Source: Patiria pectinifera
Lineage: Eukaryota; Echinodermata; Asteroidea; Valvatida; Asterinidae
Assembly: GCA_029964075.1 (NCBI GenBank)
Contig: CM057140.1
Span: forward strand, 2,994,643 to 3,058,642
Reading direction: 5' to 3'
DNA: 64,000 nt
This document shows positions 26,811 to 37,977 of this stretch, one piece after another (the first letter of the stretch is position 1; each line of letters begins with the position of its first letter). The notes below the pieces were generated by a model. That model had not been told where the DNA came from, did not search any database, and saw only the letters and a list, made by a program, of their open reading frames with translations. The position numbers and the translations under genes were made by a program.

Positions 26811-27730
26811 ACTTTCCACAGGACAGTAGCACGCTTGAAATTAAAGTGAAAAAAAAACAAACCAATAGACTTTCTCAATGTTAAGTCACTTTAATAACAA
26901 AAAATCACTTCTATGAAATGGACATCTATATAGGATTTCTTCATAAGACATAATTTTCTGACGTTCTTAGAACATGGCAGTTTTGAACTACTTTTTTTAG
27001 GCTGAAGACTGGCATCTTTAGATTAATCCTGATAGTAAAATGGTTAGATTTGAAACCATGAACATTAGGATGACGTCTTGTTGAAAAATAAACAAACAAT
27101 TTGAGTTTTTATCGTGTTTTTTTTTTGGTAATTGTGAAAAGACTGAAACACTATCAGTATTTTTTACTCCTTCTGTATGTACTCTGACAAAGACAATTGT
27201 GGTTTTGCTAAATAATTAGAAATGCAAATAGCCTCAATCACTGCAACTGAAGCAAACAGATTCGTGGCAATTGTAGGGGTGTCTGCTACCTGTATCAAGA
27301 TGGACGAATACTACAAAATATTCTAATCTCTTGAGAGTTTGACTTGAGAGTCTGAAATTTCCTTCACCTACATTCGATGTTGAAAACATGGAAAGAAAAA
27401 CTAAGAGTTACGGTACAGAACTTTTAATTTTATCACCAAATGAGGATCTGGTACACAAAAGCATGATTAAATTCGAACACATCCAAAATTGCTGCAAGAT
27501 GATCTTATTCCTCAGGCATCCTGAACTGTTCTTCATTTACACTTTATGTGGGAACATTACGAGAAAACGATACAAAGGTAATCACCACAAATGGATTACA
27601 TACAAAAGCATGATCACTCTATTCAAACAAATCCCACAACCAGGGGTACACACTGATGATGATACTATACGAAGATGGGCAGGATTTCGCACTGACGTTC
27701 GCAGGACGTGGAATGGTCCGAGGGCGCTGT
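26811..27730. other. Flank between satellite and SOD1; probably SOD1 3' UTR in part
   Basis: AT-rich. The minus strand downstream of the SOD1 stop has ATTAAA near 27424, a weak candidate poly(A) signal. Nothing else was recognised. Confidence 0.35.
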
Positions 27731-30700
27731 TTACTTGCCGATGCCAATGACACCGCAAGCCAGACGGCCCCCGGCATTACCGGTGGTCAAGCTCAGCTCA
27801 TGGCCCCCCTTGCCTAGATCGTCAACGTCGGCGTGCACCTAAGACAAAGCAAGGAGGATGAAAGTTCTTTTGGTTCACAAATAATAAATAGTCTGCTACG
27901 ACAGGTTAAGAATATACTTTTTCTTTAGAATGTGAATACCACTTTGTATACATTGTTATACAACGCCTGAATAAATCCCCGTCATCTGATTGGTCGATCG
28001 TTGATCACGTCTTGAATTATTCGTACCAATGCACGGCGCGCGCGTGGCGCGCAACGCGCAGTGCAATGGTAGTACTATTGCACTGTGATTAGAAGTACCA
28101 TTGCACTGTCACTGCACATGTTGCCGATGGTGGCGCTGTGGTGTTTAAATTGGCAATAAAAGTTCTGAACTTATTGAACTGTTTGAGTTCTAAACTTATG
28201 GAAAAGTTTTAAGGTGAGATAAATTGAATATTATAGTTCTCAACCTGTTGAACAGTTTGCATAATATGATAACTCTGAACTTGTCAAACTTGTAAACATT
28301 TTTTAACCTGAATAAATTGGCTATTGAAAGTCAACCAATCAGATGACGAGGATTTATTCAGGTGTTATATAAAACAAGTAATGAATGTTTTACGTTCGTG
28401 CAATAGAAAGAATAATTTCATTCGGTGACAGATGAAATGTTCCATTCCACTCCGCTTCGCCTCGTGAAATGGAACATTTCATCTGCCACCTCATGAAATT
28501 ATTCTTTCCATTGCACTCACAAACATTCATTATTTGTATAACATCATCAGGTGAAAAGGCAGTTATCACAATCTACATCTCCTCAAAAAGTCCACTTAAT
28601 GTCGTTCATTGTACCCAATGTTGAACTAGATCGAACCTCGGTGTCTGAGGACTTAAACCTAAAATTATGTAATCCATGTGTTCAAGTCCAACCTGTACAA
28701 GCATATTAATTTTTGTTTTTCGGCAAGCCATTAGATGCCCTTGAAATGTTTATAATGCTTATGAAATTACATTTGTAAGAGGCAAAAATCGAATTTGAAA
28801 TTATTTTTCCCCAACGCAAAATTCATTCATAAATAACAGTGACTTATTTTCAATTTGTTAAAAAAAAATTCTTTTACACAAAAAAAAATCAAGAAATTCA
28901 AGCCCATTTTCAGCTGGGATTATCTGATGACTTACCACCATAGCGCGTCCGATGATGGAGTTAGGGCCAGTCAGCGTGATTATCTTATCAGTGATGTTCA
29001 CGTTGACTTTGCCGTCCGCGCCGGCTTCCACGTTGCCCAAATCTCCAACATGCCTGGACAAAGTATTTAAAAAAAAAAGACACCGAATTGAACCAACGTG
29101 CCCTGTGATGCCGTCATTCAAATTCTCTTACTTGGAATTCAAAACTTAAATTTATAAAATAAAGTTTTTTAATTTTTTACCTGACTTCATCCCCAGGTGC
29201 CCCATGGACCTTGCCGAAGGGGTTGAAGTGGGAGCCAGTGCTGGTACAGCCTAAACAAACAAATATTATTCCATGCTAACATTTTGGTTTTTACAGGAAC
29301 AAAGAATACAGTCACTGAATACTTGGTTTTATATAGAAGAAGAGGTACATTTATCAATTCTTAAGAGACTTAAAGGGAATATACATCATTTGCTTTTGCT
29401 GTAATTTTCAGAAATGGATGGAATTGGGGGGTTGGAAATATATAGCAAATATAGTTACACTGACTTTTTTGAGTTTTTGGGTTCGAAAATGCTATAAAAA
29501 CCAAGAAAAACAATCTTTTTCCTGTAGTCTGGTTCCCTGACTCCATTTAAGAAGAAACAGAGCAGTTTACATATATTGGGGAATTGTAAGGTCAGGGAAC
29601 CAGTCTAGCTGGCTTGTACCCGTTCATAGGTGTGTAATCGATTGCAAACGAGTGCGATGGTCAACTGAACTGGGGCCAGTATTTGAAAAAAAGCCAGTTT
29701 TTTCCAACGCTGGTCGGCCGATCAGCATTGGAAATTGATACAAAAATACCACTTTTCTTGAAAATGACAGTATACCAGGTACCATGATTTTACAGGATGC
29801 TTTACACTGTCATTCACTACCAGTCCAGCAAGGTATTTCAAAATGATTTGGTAGTTTTATTTTTTGATGTTTGCAAATGTTGTATTTTCCCTTTAAGCGT
29901 ATCTAGGAGTAGAACTTTAAAAACAAATCTTGACAAGGATAAATTGCAAATCTTGGCACAATGTAGTGAGAAACTGGTTTATGTTTTTACATGGCCTAAT
30001 ACTGCTCCACAGTAGAACAAGTGGTGAATGGCAACCTCATTCCCAAGGTGTTGAGCAGTACGCGCCCACCACTGCCTGCTCTCTCACCCTGGTATTGGAT
30101 CATTTGCATGTGCAAGATTTTTTAACACTTATGCAAATGAGGAATAGTCTGGTGCCTGCATATGCGTTACATTAACCTTTGTTTTTGTATGAGGTGTCTG
30201 GGTAACAGCATCAATTCGTCGCGCCGTGAGTTTTGGAAGTTAATATGATACAATACAAGCAAATTGCGGTACCGAATCAGGATACAGGAAGAAAGTTTCC
30301 TATCCAGGGCTTACTATTGGAAACGAGGTTGGAAATAAAGTAAGCACTGAGGACAAGGTCGGGTGAAAGGGGAATATTGAATAAATGAATAACATACCTC
30401 CAGTGTAGTCACCAAACTCATGGACGTGAAATCCATGTTTGCCTGGAGCCAGTCCGGTCACCTCACCCGTCACTTTGACGCTATCACCCTGGAACAAGAA
30501 AAAAGGGGAGGGGCAGTCAGCATGCAGTATTATTCCTAGGTAATTGTACACAATCTTAGGTAGGGTGGAATGGAAGTTGACATGGTTGAGGTAAAGATTT
30601 TAATTTTATAATACTGAATTGGCAATATTTTATGTTGTAAGCTAGCCCCATAAATGTGGCCAGTTTACTGGACTGCCTCCGTAAACATAGGCCACACACC

Positions 30701-31275
30701 CACCATGTACAAAAACGTGTCGACGGAGCCAAATTTTGATTTTCACATTTAGGCTTACTTTGTAGGTTTTTTTTGCTTTAGAAGTATTCTCACCCTCTAT
30801 ATAGGCTAATCAGAAAGTGCTGCCTTTTTCAGATGTCTAATTTTTGTGAAATTTCATGTTGAAATTTTGATACGAAAACGTGTAAAAAATAAAAAATGAA
30901 TCTGGAAATTTCACGAAAAATGGACATCTGAAAAAGGCAGCAGTAAATGCTTCAATATTGTCCATGCTATTAATTTGACATTTTAGGCAGATTATCGCAT
31001 TCTGATGGCTGACAGGGGTCATTGCAGGGCAAAATTTGTGATGGTCATGAATGGAATTCTTTCCCTGCATTCTTTCCCATTTCGGACATAGGCATACCGA
31101 GTACCGGCCAAAGTTCAACATGTTCAACTGTTCAATTCAAGGGCAAATTCATGGCGTCAAATTTCCAGCCTTAAATACGAATAAACAAACACCCAAAATC
31201 ACTTACGACTTGCTCAAAAGCAAGCTTGCCGTTCACTGTCTCTCCATGAAGCATGCACACTGCCTTGACAGACAT
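27731..31275 (-). CDS. SOD1: Cu/Zn superoxide dismutase, complete, five exons
   Basis: Exons in transcript order: 31207-31275, 30398-30488, 29181-29250, 28936-29053 and 27731-27838, giving 151 residues. It dismutates superoxide to oxygen and hydrogen peroxide; no signal peptide is present, so the cytosolic form is expected. Copper ligands H44, H46, H61 and H118, zinc ligands H61, H69, H78 and D81, the disulfide pair C55/C144 and the active-site R141 (GRLACG) are all present. The signature [10 protein letters not shown] is intact. The 70- and 118-nt lengths of exons 3 and 4 equal those of human SOD1 exons 3 and 4, so the intron positions are ancient. The gene converges on SCAF4 across the satellite. 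Confidence 0.97.
27955..28550. repeat. Composite nested palindromes in SOD1 intron 4
   Basis: GCCTGAATAAATCC near 27965 and its inverse near 28350-28362 bound an element of about 400 bp with long arms (ATCTGATTGGT). It is followed by a tight palindrome, 28374-28537, whose loop CACTCCGCTTCGCCTCGTG resembles one at 60660-60735. Confidence 0.65.
30818..30943. repeat. Palindromic MITE in SOD1 intron 1
   Basis: GTGCTGCCTTTTTCAGATGTC pairs with its near-perfect inverse ending at about 30943; a second arm pairs GTGAAATTTCA with TGGAAATTTCAC. No coding potential. Confidence 0.65.
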
Positions 31276-31679
31276 TTTGAGAGGTGAATTCAGCTACTTT
31301 GTGCGACAGAAGGTAGACAAATGAAGCTCAGTTTCTGCAGTATCACGCAAGGGAGTACAGGTGAATGAACTTTAACACGCCGCCTGCAAAGTTGTACGGA
31401 GGCTCTGTTTTCCTTTCTCCATGAAAAGTCGAATTGCTAAGACAAAAACCGACATAGCTTAAGCAAAACATTTCCAGAAAAAAAAAGTTTTCCACGATAT
31501 CTGTGCGAATATGTTTTCAAATCATCTAGACTGAGTCCCCCCTCCCCCGGTGAAGATATAACATTATCAAGCCGGATAATCTTACGGTTGCATTGTTTAT
31601 ACAGGCCTCCGTGGTATGGGTAAGCACGAAAAGCGCCCTCGTGTGGTGAAACGTGGTTCTTTGTGATGCTCGTCGTATA

Positions 31680-31985
31680 CTTTGTATGTGAAAGATCGAT
31701 GCGGACTCCACCGCTCGGACCCGGGTTCGAGTCCCGCCTGACCAATATTAACTGGATTAATGGGTAGTCAGCCCCTGACTCCCTGACTGATTCCGTAGGT
31801 TTTCCTCCCACCACTAAATGTGTTGTTTCCTTCCACATCTTCTACCAAGGGATCCCGCATGCCGCGCATGGGAAAAAAAGTCTTATGTATACCATGGAGG
31901 AATGTGTGTTCTTATTCCTCCATGTGTATACTGGCGCTTGCGGTGTTGGATGATGTCGATGTCCAAATAAATAAAATAAAATAAA
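31680..31985 (+). mobile_element. tRNA-derived SINE with AAATAAAATA tail
   Basis: B box GGGTTCGAGTCCC near 31723, body motif GTAGGTTTTCCTCCCACCA near 31795, and an AAATAAAATAAAATAAAT tail at about 31968-31985. The region just upstream of SOD1 (31276-31680) shows no further feature apart from TCCCCCCTCCCCCGG near 31535. Confidence 0.7.
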
Positions 31986-32180
31986 TGTATTTGTCATATT
32001 TTTTTCCATAAAGGTCTGGAATATAGGCCTACATCTTCTGCATCAATTTGTAAACTTTGGTGTATCCAATTTTTGTTTGCATGGTTTTCTATTTTAAAAA
32101 AAGGGAAGCCAAACACGAAACTTAAATTTAACATGTTCACGTGAAAAAAATAAAAGGTCAAATAGGTATTTTACACTAAT

Positions 32181-32306
32181 ATGGCCAACCCTAAGATGGA
32201 AGTTAATGCTAGGTCGCACACTCGGATTTTGGCTGCGAGGAACTTGGACTTAACAGACGCAGATGGCTTGTTTCAAATCAATGAATGGCTTAAGTTCCCG
32301 CGCTGA
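32181..32306 (+). other. Short ORF at the head of a GC-rich block
   Basis: A 41-codon ATG frame, beginning MANPKMEVNARSHTRILAAR and ending WLKFPR, leads into a GC-rich stretch (32300-32650) that contains TGACGTCA (32453-32460) and a 17-G run. It could be a first exon with a CpG-rich promoter or chance. No family was recognised. Confidence 0.2.
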
Positions 32307-32659
32307 GAAACGTGTTCGAGGGAACTACCCCCTCTAGATCATTCCCACCCCGTGTAAGTTGTAACCGTAAACCTTCGCTCGTACCCCCGCTGCGCCCTGC
32401 AAACATGGGATGGGGGGGGGGGGGGGCGGTACGTACGAGCGTACCCAAGTTAGTGACGTCATCCAACAAGCTTCCGGTTCCCCACGGCGGTGAACCAAAC
32501 ACCGGATTATCCATCATGGTGGGTGGGTGGGGGTTGCCTTTCTCTTGTTGCATTCTATATCCGGAATGTGCATGAGAAAGCGGCTGTGTAGGCTGCCATT
32601 CACGGAAATTATGGCCGGGGTACACTTTTGGGTGACTCACTATTTATTACTCAGCTTCA

Positions 32660-33185
32660 CATGTCAGCACTGTCAATGACATTATTCTTCCGTACATCCA
32701 CCACACTTTCCGCAAATTAAAAAACAATACATACATGAATACGCCTATACAGACACGTACACTCATTGGGTGTTCGAGTTCTTATAGGCCTAATTTGGCA
32801 AAATTATCTGCACGTACTACACCCTGACCCATAAGGCAACGTCTGCGCTTCACACTTATAAAGACCGTAATTTAAAATTTGAAGACGTATAATTTTGGTA
32901 TTACATTCAAGCTACCATCAATAATTAAGAAATGTCGGCTATTATGAGTGGAAAACTCTACGATAGCGATCAGTGTGTGCTCTAGTCTCTAGGAAAGCCA
33001 CTGACCAGGTCGACGAAGTTGGACTCGTCTTAGACTCGCAGTTTATTGACATTTATATTTTGGAATGCATGTTGTGTACTCGATTTCAAGGCATATAAAT
33101 CATTTGCATTTGTCCCAAAAGTAACCTACCGAATTATTATCAAACAGCTTACTTGGAATAAAGATCGTACTGGAACTAAGCGTGA
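32660..33185. other. No recognisable feature
   Basis: Intergenic, mixed composition; no repeat ends or coding frame recognised. Confidence 0.35.
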
Positions 33186-33187
33186 AA

Positions 33188-33380
33188 TGATTCCGTCTGG
33201 CTTGCTGTCATTTCAACGATCAGTCGATTGTTTTTGAAATAAAGAGTGCCATGGATGGACGAAATCGTGTTTCGTGATCAATTCAGGTTTTTCATTTCAC
33301 TGTTCATGTTTTTTTCGAAATGTGTAATATCCACTAAGCTGAAACTTCAACAGGTTAGGTTTTGAACATTCTCCTTTGGA
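33188..33380. repeat. Decayed dispersed repeat related to 48478-48600
   Basis: TCCGTCTGGCTTGCTGTCATTT and the downstream GTGTTTCGTGATCAA block match 48478-48600. Its end, agctgaaacttcaacaggtta, resembles the TTAA elements at 44637 and 56475. Confidence 0.5.
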
Positions 33381-33384
33381 TAAT

Positions 33385-33620
33385 TACCACAAAGGCAACC
33401 TTCCTGTTATTTTTTAACAATTTCTTTTCAATTAGCAACCACACAATACTCGGTCCTCGAAACATAAATACACTCAAGTTAAATGTAAAACCACAGCTCT
33501 CCAACGCAGCATTCGCTATCAAGGCTGCAAACTCTGGAACGGATTGCCATCTTTCATTTCTGAAGCGAAGTCTTTAACTGTTTTCAAAACATTGTATAGA
33601 AACTACTTGCAAGGAAATTG
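33385..33620 (+). pseudogene. LINE reverse-transcriptase C-terminal fragment
   Basis: The frame reads HNTRSSKHKY, then RSIRYQGCKLWNGLPSFI and SLTVFKTLYRNYL, the usual C-terminal end of LINE ORF2 (YNTR, the WNxLP motif, SLxxFKxxL). Upstream frames are broken by stops. AT-rich 3' sequence follows, with a 16-G run near 33768. Confidence 0.7.
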
Positions 33621-34764
33621 ATTTTGTTTATTACTCCTTTAACACTCTCACAGTGTTTACATTGTACATTGTTTTATACATACATTCTTGTCTTTATTAA
33701 GTTAATGGAACATCTTAGGTTGGGGTGTGGTAGTTGGGCGTAAAGGGAACACTTGGGATTTTCTCTCGGGGGGGGGGGGGGGGGTTTAAAAGGGAGTGTT
33801 TCATAAGTCCTTGGACTTCTTACAACTTCCTTATAACTTCTCTGCTTTTCATTTATCTTTATTTCATTATGAAGTTATGAAATAAAACTAGATTGATTGA
33901 TTTTGAGTGGTGTTGGAAAGGAACAAAATGCATAGAAAGCAAATGATCCAATATTGCTCTAACACCAAATTATCACCGGACATAAAGAAAAAATCGCGTG
34001 CCATGGTCGAGCTTTTCTTTTTGTGGCATGGTATGAATTCGTCATAACTTTGTCAGAGGCACATAAACAGGCAAAAGTACGGCCTTGCCCCCAACGGAAA
34101 CTGGGCCCAAGCCGATCCCATGCAGTCACCGATATGAGGTGCCGGGCCTGACCCTGTGGTATCACTTCCTTCCTCCGTGCATCATGCATGCACACTGCAC
34201 ACCCATCAGAGTCACCACCAAGCCGTGGCCGGAACGGGCCTAGGTTATCTTAAGTTAAGGCAACATGGCCTGGTTCTTTCATAGTCGGACACTGATGTGT
34301 CATTATGAATAGTTCCATCGTGTAAAACGTGTACCGACATGCAGTTCTTTTTTTCAGGAAGACACTGTTCAGTTTATTTTTAGGGGTTTTCTGTTCAAAT
34401 CGTGAACTCACAAATTTGGTTCACTGACTGAACGTGAGAACAGTTTTCTCATTGGCTTACTGCCGGCCATGTGACACAACAGCGAATCACCAAAGAAAAT
34501 AAACTTCACAACAGCAAAACATCCAAAATTATGGCAACTTAAATTTTGTGTTGAAACAGCTGTAACATTGAGGTTTCTGCCTGAAATAACATCACATAAT
34601 TATTTGCTCACGAATATGGGAATTCGCATTAGCATATAAACCAAAAAGGCACCGAAATCGGCCTTGAAAATGGCAAAACGAAATTGAAAATATAAAGGCT
34701 AAATGGGAGTAAGGACACAATTAAGGTGCATTTTCAAGGATTAGATAATTACATTGCATGGGCC

Positions 34765-35240
34765 TTTCAAAGACATGTCATTGTCACTATATATTAATTG
34801 TGACCTTATATATTGTGACTTACGACTTATAATTTGAGTCACACAAGTCAATCACAAGACTTCACATTTCTAAAGTCAAGTCGCAAGCTATTTTCATCAC
34901 AATAAACTGTGACAAATTTCAGACATATGTCATTGTAAGTTCATTCCTTATAGTTGTGACCTTAATATTGTGAATTACGATTTCAGTAACAGCTAGTCTC
35001 CACAAGTCAATCACAAGACTTCGTAACTCCCAAGGCAAGTAGCAAGCAATTCAAATGAATAATGTGGCAAACTAAAGACATGCCATTGTCATTGTTCATT
35101 CCACATTTCTTATGACCTTATATACTTAATTGTAAATGACGACTTATTTTGAGTTACAGCTAGTCTTCACAAGTCAATCACAAGACTTCGCAATTCTAAA
35201 GTCAAGTCGCAAGCAATTCAAATGAACTGTAACCTTATTA
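34765..35240. repeat. Three tandem units of about 155 bp
   Basis: Units begin near 34771, 34922 and 35077 with AGACATGTCATTGT-like sequence; each contains CACAAGTCAATCACAAGACTT and ends with a CAAGTCGCAAGC block. The copies are clearly diverged. Confidence 0.75.
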
Positions 35241-35316
35241 CTTGCTTCTTGCGACTTATTGTTTGAGTTGTGATGACACTTGACCACAACTTTGCATGCA
35301 GAAAAACAAATCAATG

Positions 35317-35481
35317 TTTGATTGCACAATAATAACGCGCTGTGCTGATGACGTCACACTTTGTTTACTTGTCCGCTTTTCTATGGGGCTAGGAAACCGC
35401 CATCCCTACAAAGGCTCCCATAAGAAAGCACACGTGTAAACAAAGTGTGACGTCATCAGTACAGAGGCTTATTGAGTGCAA
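35317..35481. mobile_element. Palindromic MITE with CRE in both arms
   Basis: GCTGATGACGTCACACTTTG near 35342 pairs with its inverse near 35435-35460; the outer ends TTGCAC and GTGCAA also pair. Each arm carries TGACGTCA. Confidence 0.65.
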
Positions 35482-35751
35482 CAAAGTGTGGCTGCCGGTA
35501 TAAAATGTGCAGAGACCGCACTATACTCGATGTGAAATAATGTTTGACATCATCTATACTTTTCAAACGTTATTTTTAAGCTAAAGCAAATTTCGTCGAC
35601 CTTTTGGCGCCACAAATTATAGACCTCCACATGTTTATTGCGAGTCCTTTAGTTTGTAAAAAATTTTAATAAATAATTGGCCATGTCAATTTCTGGATTG
35701 CTTCACATGACATTTTGAAAACATTTCAGTTCTCCACAGTCATGCTATTTG

Positions 35752-36660
35752 TAATTTTAACCTGATTATCCCAGTTTTCTGTTTTGAAAGTTCCGCTTTC
35801 ACTTCTTATCACGCAATGAAAGAAAACAAAACAAACTGATGTCCAAGCTTACGCACGATCTAAAAAATAGAAAGGTACATAAACAGCGCCAAGGCCGTAG
35901 CCAGCATGGTGGAAGGGGAAGTCGTTTTTGACATGAAGTGGACCTTTTTACCATAAAGTGGACTTTTAGTTTAATATGTAATTAACTGTTGATTGCGCAT
36001 GGAAATACGTAATCTAGAGGAAAAGGTGGACCTACGACTTGAGGGCGTTTCACCCCCGAAATCCCCCCCCCACCCTCTGGCTACGTGCCTAAGCGCAATA
36101 ACTGCAAATTTATTGATCAATCTAAAGTTCATTGGTATTCGTGACCTAAACGTAATTCCCAGTTTTCGGTTTGTAACTTTCACTTCACTTTCTAATCACG
36201 CAATGTTCATCACCGTTAAACCAAATGACTAATGTCCAAGCTTTATTAAAGGCCTACTCGTACGCTGACTAGATTCAACAATCGAAAGGCATGTAGCACA
36301 AGAATTGCAAACTCATTGATTAATTTAAAGTTCTTGTTATCTGTATTCTTAAGGTAACGTTTTTAAGTTTCCCTTTCACGATTTTTCACGCCATTTTCAG
36401 CACCGTCCAACCATAGAGCAAGGGGTCCTTAATTGCTCTATGACAAAACTGACGTCCAAGCTAGCTTACTTAAACTCAATTGTGAAAGATATAGAGCGTA
36501 TACAGCACAATAATACTTCATATGGATCAATCTCAAGTTCACTGTTATTTGTTCTATAAAAAAAACTTGTTGTCCCAGTCTTCTGTTTGTAAGTTTCGCT
36601 TTTTCTTTTTTTATCGCGCAGTGAAATCACCTTAAAACAAATGACTAATGCCCACACCAC
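35752..36660. repeat. Four diverged tandem units of about 200 bp
   Basis: The marker CAGTTTTCTGTTTTGAAAGT and variants recur near 35770, 36160, 36360 and 36570, each followed by TTTCAC...ATCACGCAATG and TGATGTCCAAGCTTA-like sequence. Spacing is 193-210 bases once the transposon at 35889 is removed. Confidence 0.65.
35889..36090. mobile_element. MITE with AGGC-GTAGCCAG ends inside the tandem array
   Basis: AGGCCGTAGCCAG at the left and the inverse of AGGCACGTAGCCAG at the right. Flanks cagcgcca and aagcgcaa match in 6 of 8 positions. The neighbouring array units lack the insert and so show the empty site. Confidence 0.6.
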
Positions 36661-37616
36661 TCAAAATTCGTTAGATTATTCCAAATTAATAATTATTAAT
36701 CAAACCCGTGAAAGAAAGTTAATATAATAATTTTCATTTATCACAACAGAAAGTGAAAGAAAGTTAATATAATCATTTCCGTTTATCACAACAGAATAAT
36801 ATAAATGCATTTAAACTTGCTTTTAATTAGATACAAAATGTATCTAATCAATAATATTATTATAACTGGTACTGGTGTGTAAGTATACACTTTTTTGATA
36901 AAATAAATGTTCGCAAAATGGCCCATTTATATAGCTTTGCTAAAAAGTTGTACATGTACCTTAGGAAGACAAAGTATAGATTAGTGAGTAAGACATCTAA
37001 ATATTTCCCCTAATGCTTCAAGTCTTATTTCTAGACATAATTGTATGGGCGCAAATAACCTACATCGATTCCTCGTGATACAAAGTCCCAAATTTTTTTT
37101 TAAAAATGGTTAGGTTTAATAGTGCCCTTAAAGTTCGGATTTTTAGTGCACAAGTCTACGGGAATGCATCCCAAAGGTACAATTTCCCGTTTATCGAAAT
37201 TACAATTGTTATTACAAAATTTGATACAATTTATATTAAGCCGCCTGCGGTTATATTATAAATTCAAATACACTGATATAGAAATTATAATTCTCCGAAA
37301 TACATTATTTAGTTACTCGGAGCTCTAGGTTTTACATTGCATTCTTACGCGTAGCAACATCATGCTTTAAAGCCGTGCAAAACCAGTTAACCAGGAAAAT
37401 CCTGTAAAAGTGCTTAAACATGACAAAAACTGCCAGCAGTTTCTGCCTTAATGTAAAGAATGTGAAGAAAAGGCGTCTCGTTCTTCACAAAGTATGCAAC
37501 AGTAACATGAAATGTGTTGTCAATGTAACACTAAATGTAGCAAAACATTTTCAAACAAATTCTCAAAGTTTCAAACACATTTTTTGCAAATTTCGCTAGA
37601 CCCCTTGGCCCACCCT
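36661..37616. other. AT-rich intergenic DNA
   Basis: Contains a two-copy tandem duplication of about 50 bp at 36711-36795 (AAAGAAAGTTAATATAATMAT). No gene recognised. Confidence 0.4.
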
Positions 37617-37622
37617 TTTATT
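37617..37622 (-). promoter_or_regulatory. AATAAA poly(A) signal of the Ig receptor gene
   Basis: TTTATT on the plus strand, about 355 bases after the stop codon of the receptor. Position and strand fit; no cleavage data. Confidence 0.45.
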
Positions 37623-37977
37623 AAATAGCACAAGTAAAGCCACATCTTTTGGGGCTTTCATAAATTATGTGCATTTCTGTTGAACCGTGCATCTCAGTTA
37701 CCATCCCCCACCCTGTTTTAGACAGATGGATCATTAATATTGCTTTCACTTCAGGCAGCTATGACTTGGCACAGGGGTACTTTCCTTATGTTAAAATAGT
37801 GCTTCATCTCGTGTTCATCTGTAGTGTACTCGTTTTACTTTCCCTGCAATGTAGGCATACACGTGCGTCAATAACAAGTCCAACGTTACCAACTTATTCA
37901 GTTACATATTACATGAAAGCAACGTGCTATATAATTTCTATGATTGAAGCAAATATTGTTCTACCTATGAAACGACA

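Noticed and set aside
27388-27750. 120-aa plus-strand frame overlapping SOD1 exon 5
   Set aside because: It is antisense to the SOD1 3' region; the sequence resembles no protein and the overlap is with a certain exon.
32290-32640. 116-aa minus-strand Pro-rich frame
   Set aside because: Produced by poly-G/CpG-rich sequence read in reverse; no domain or splice context.
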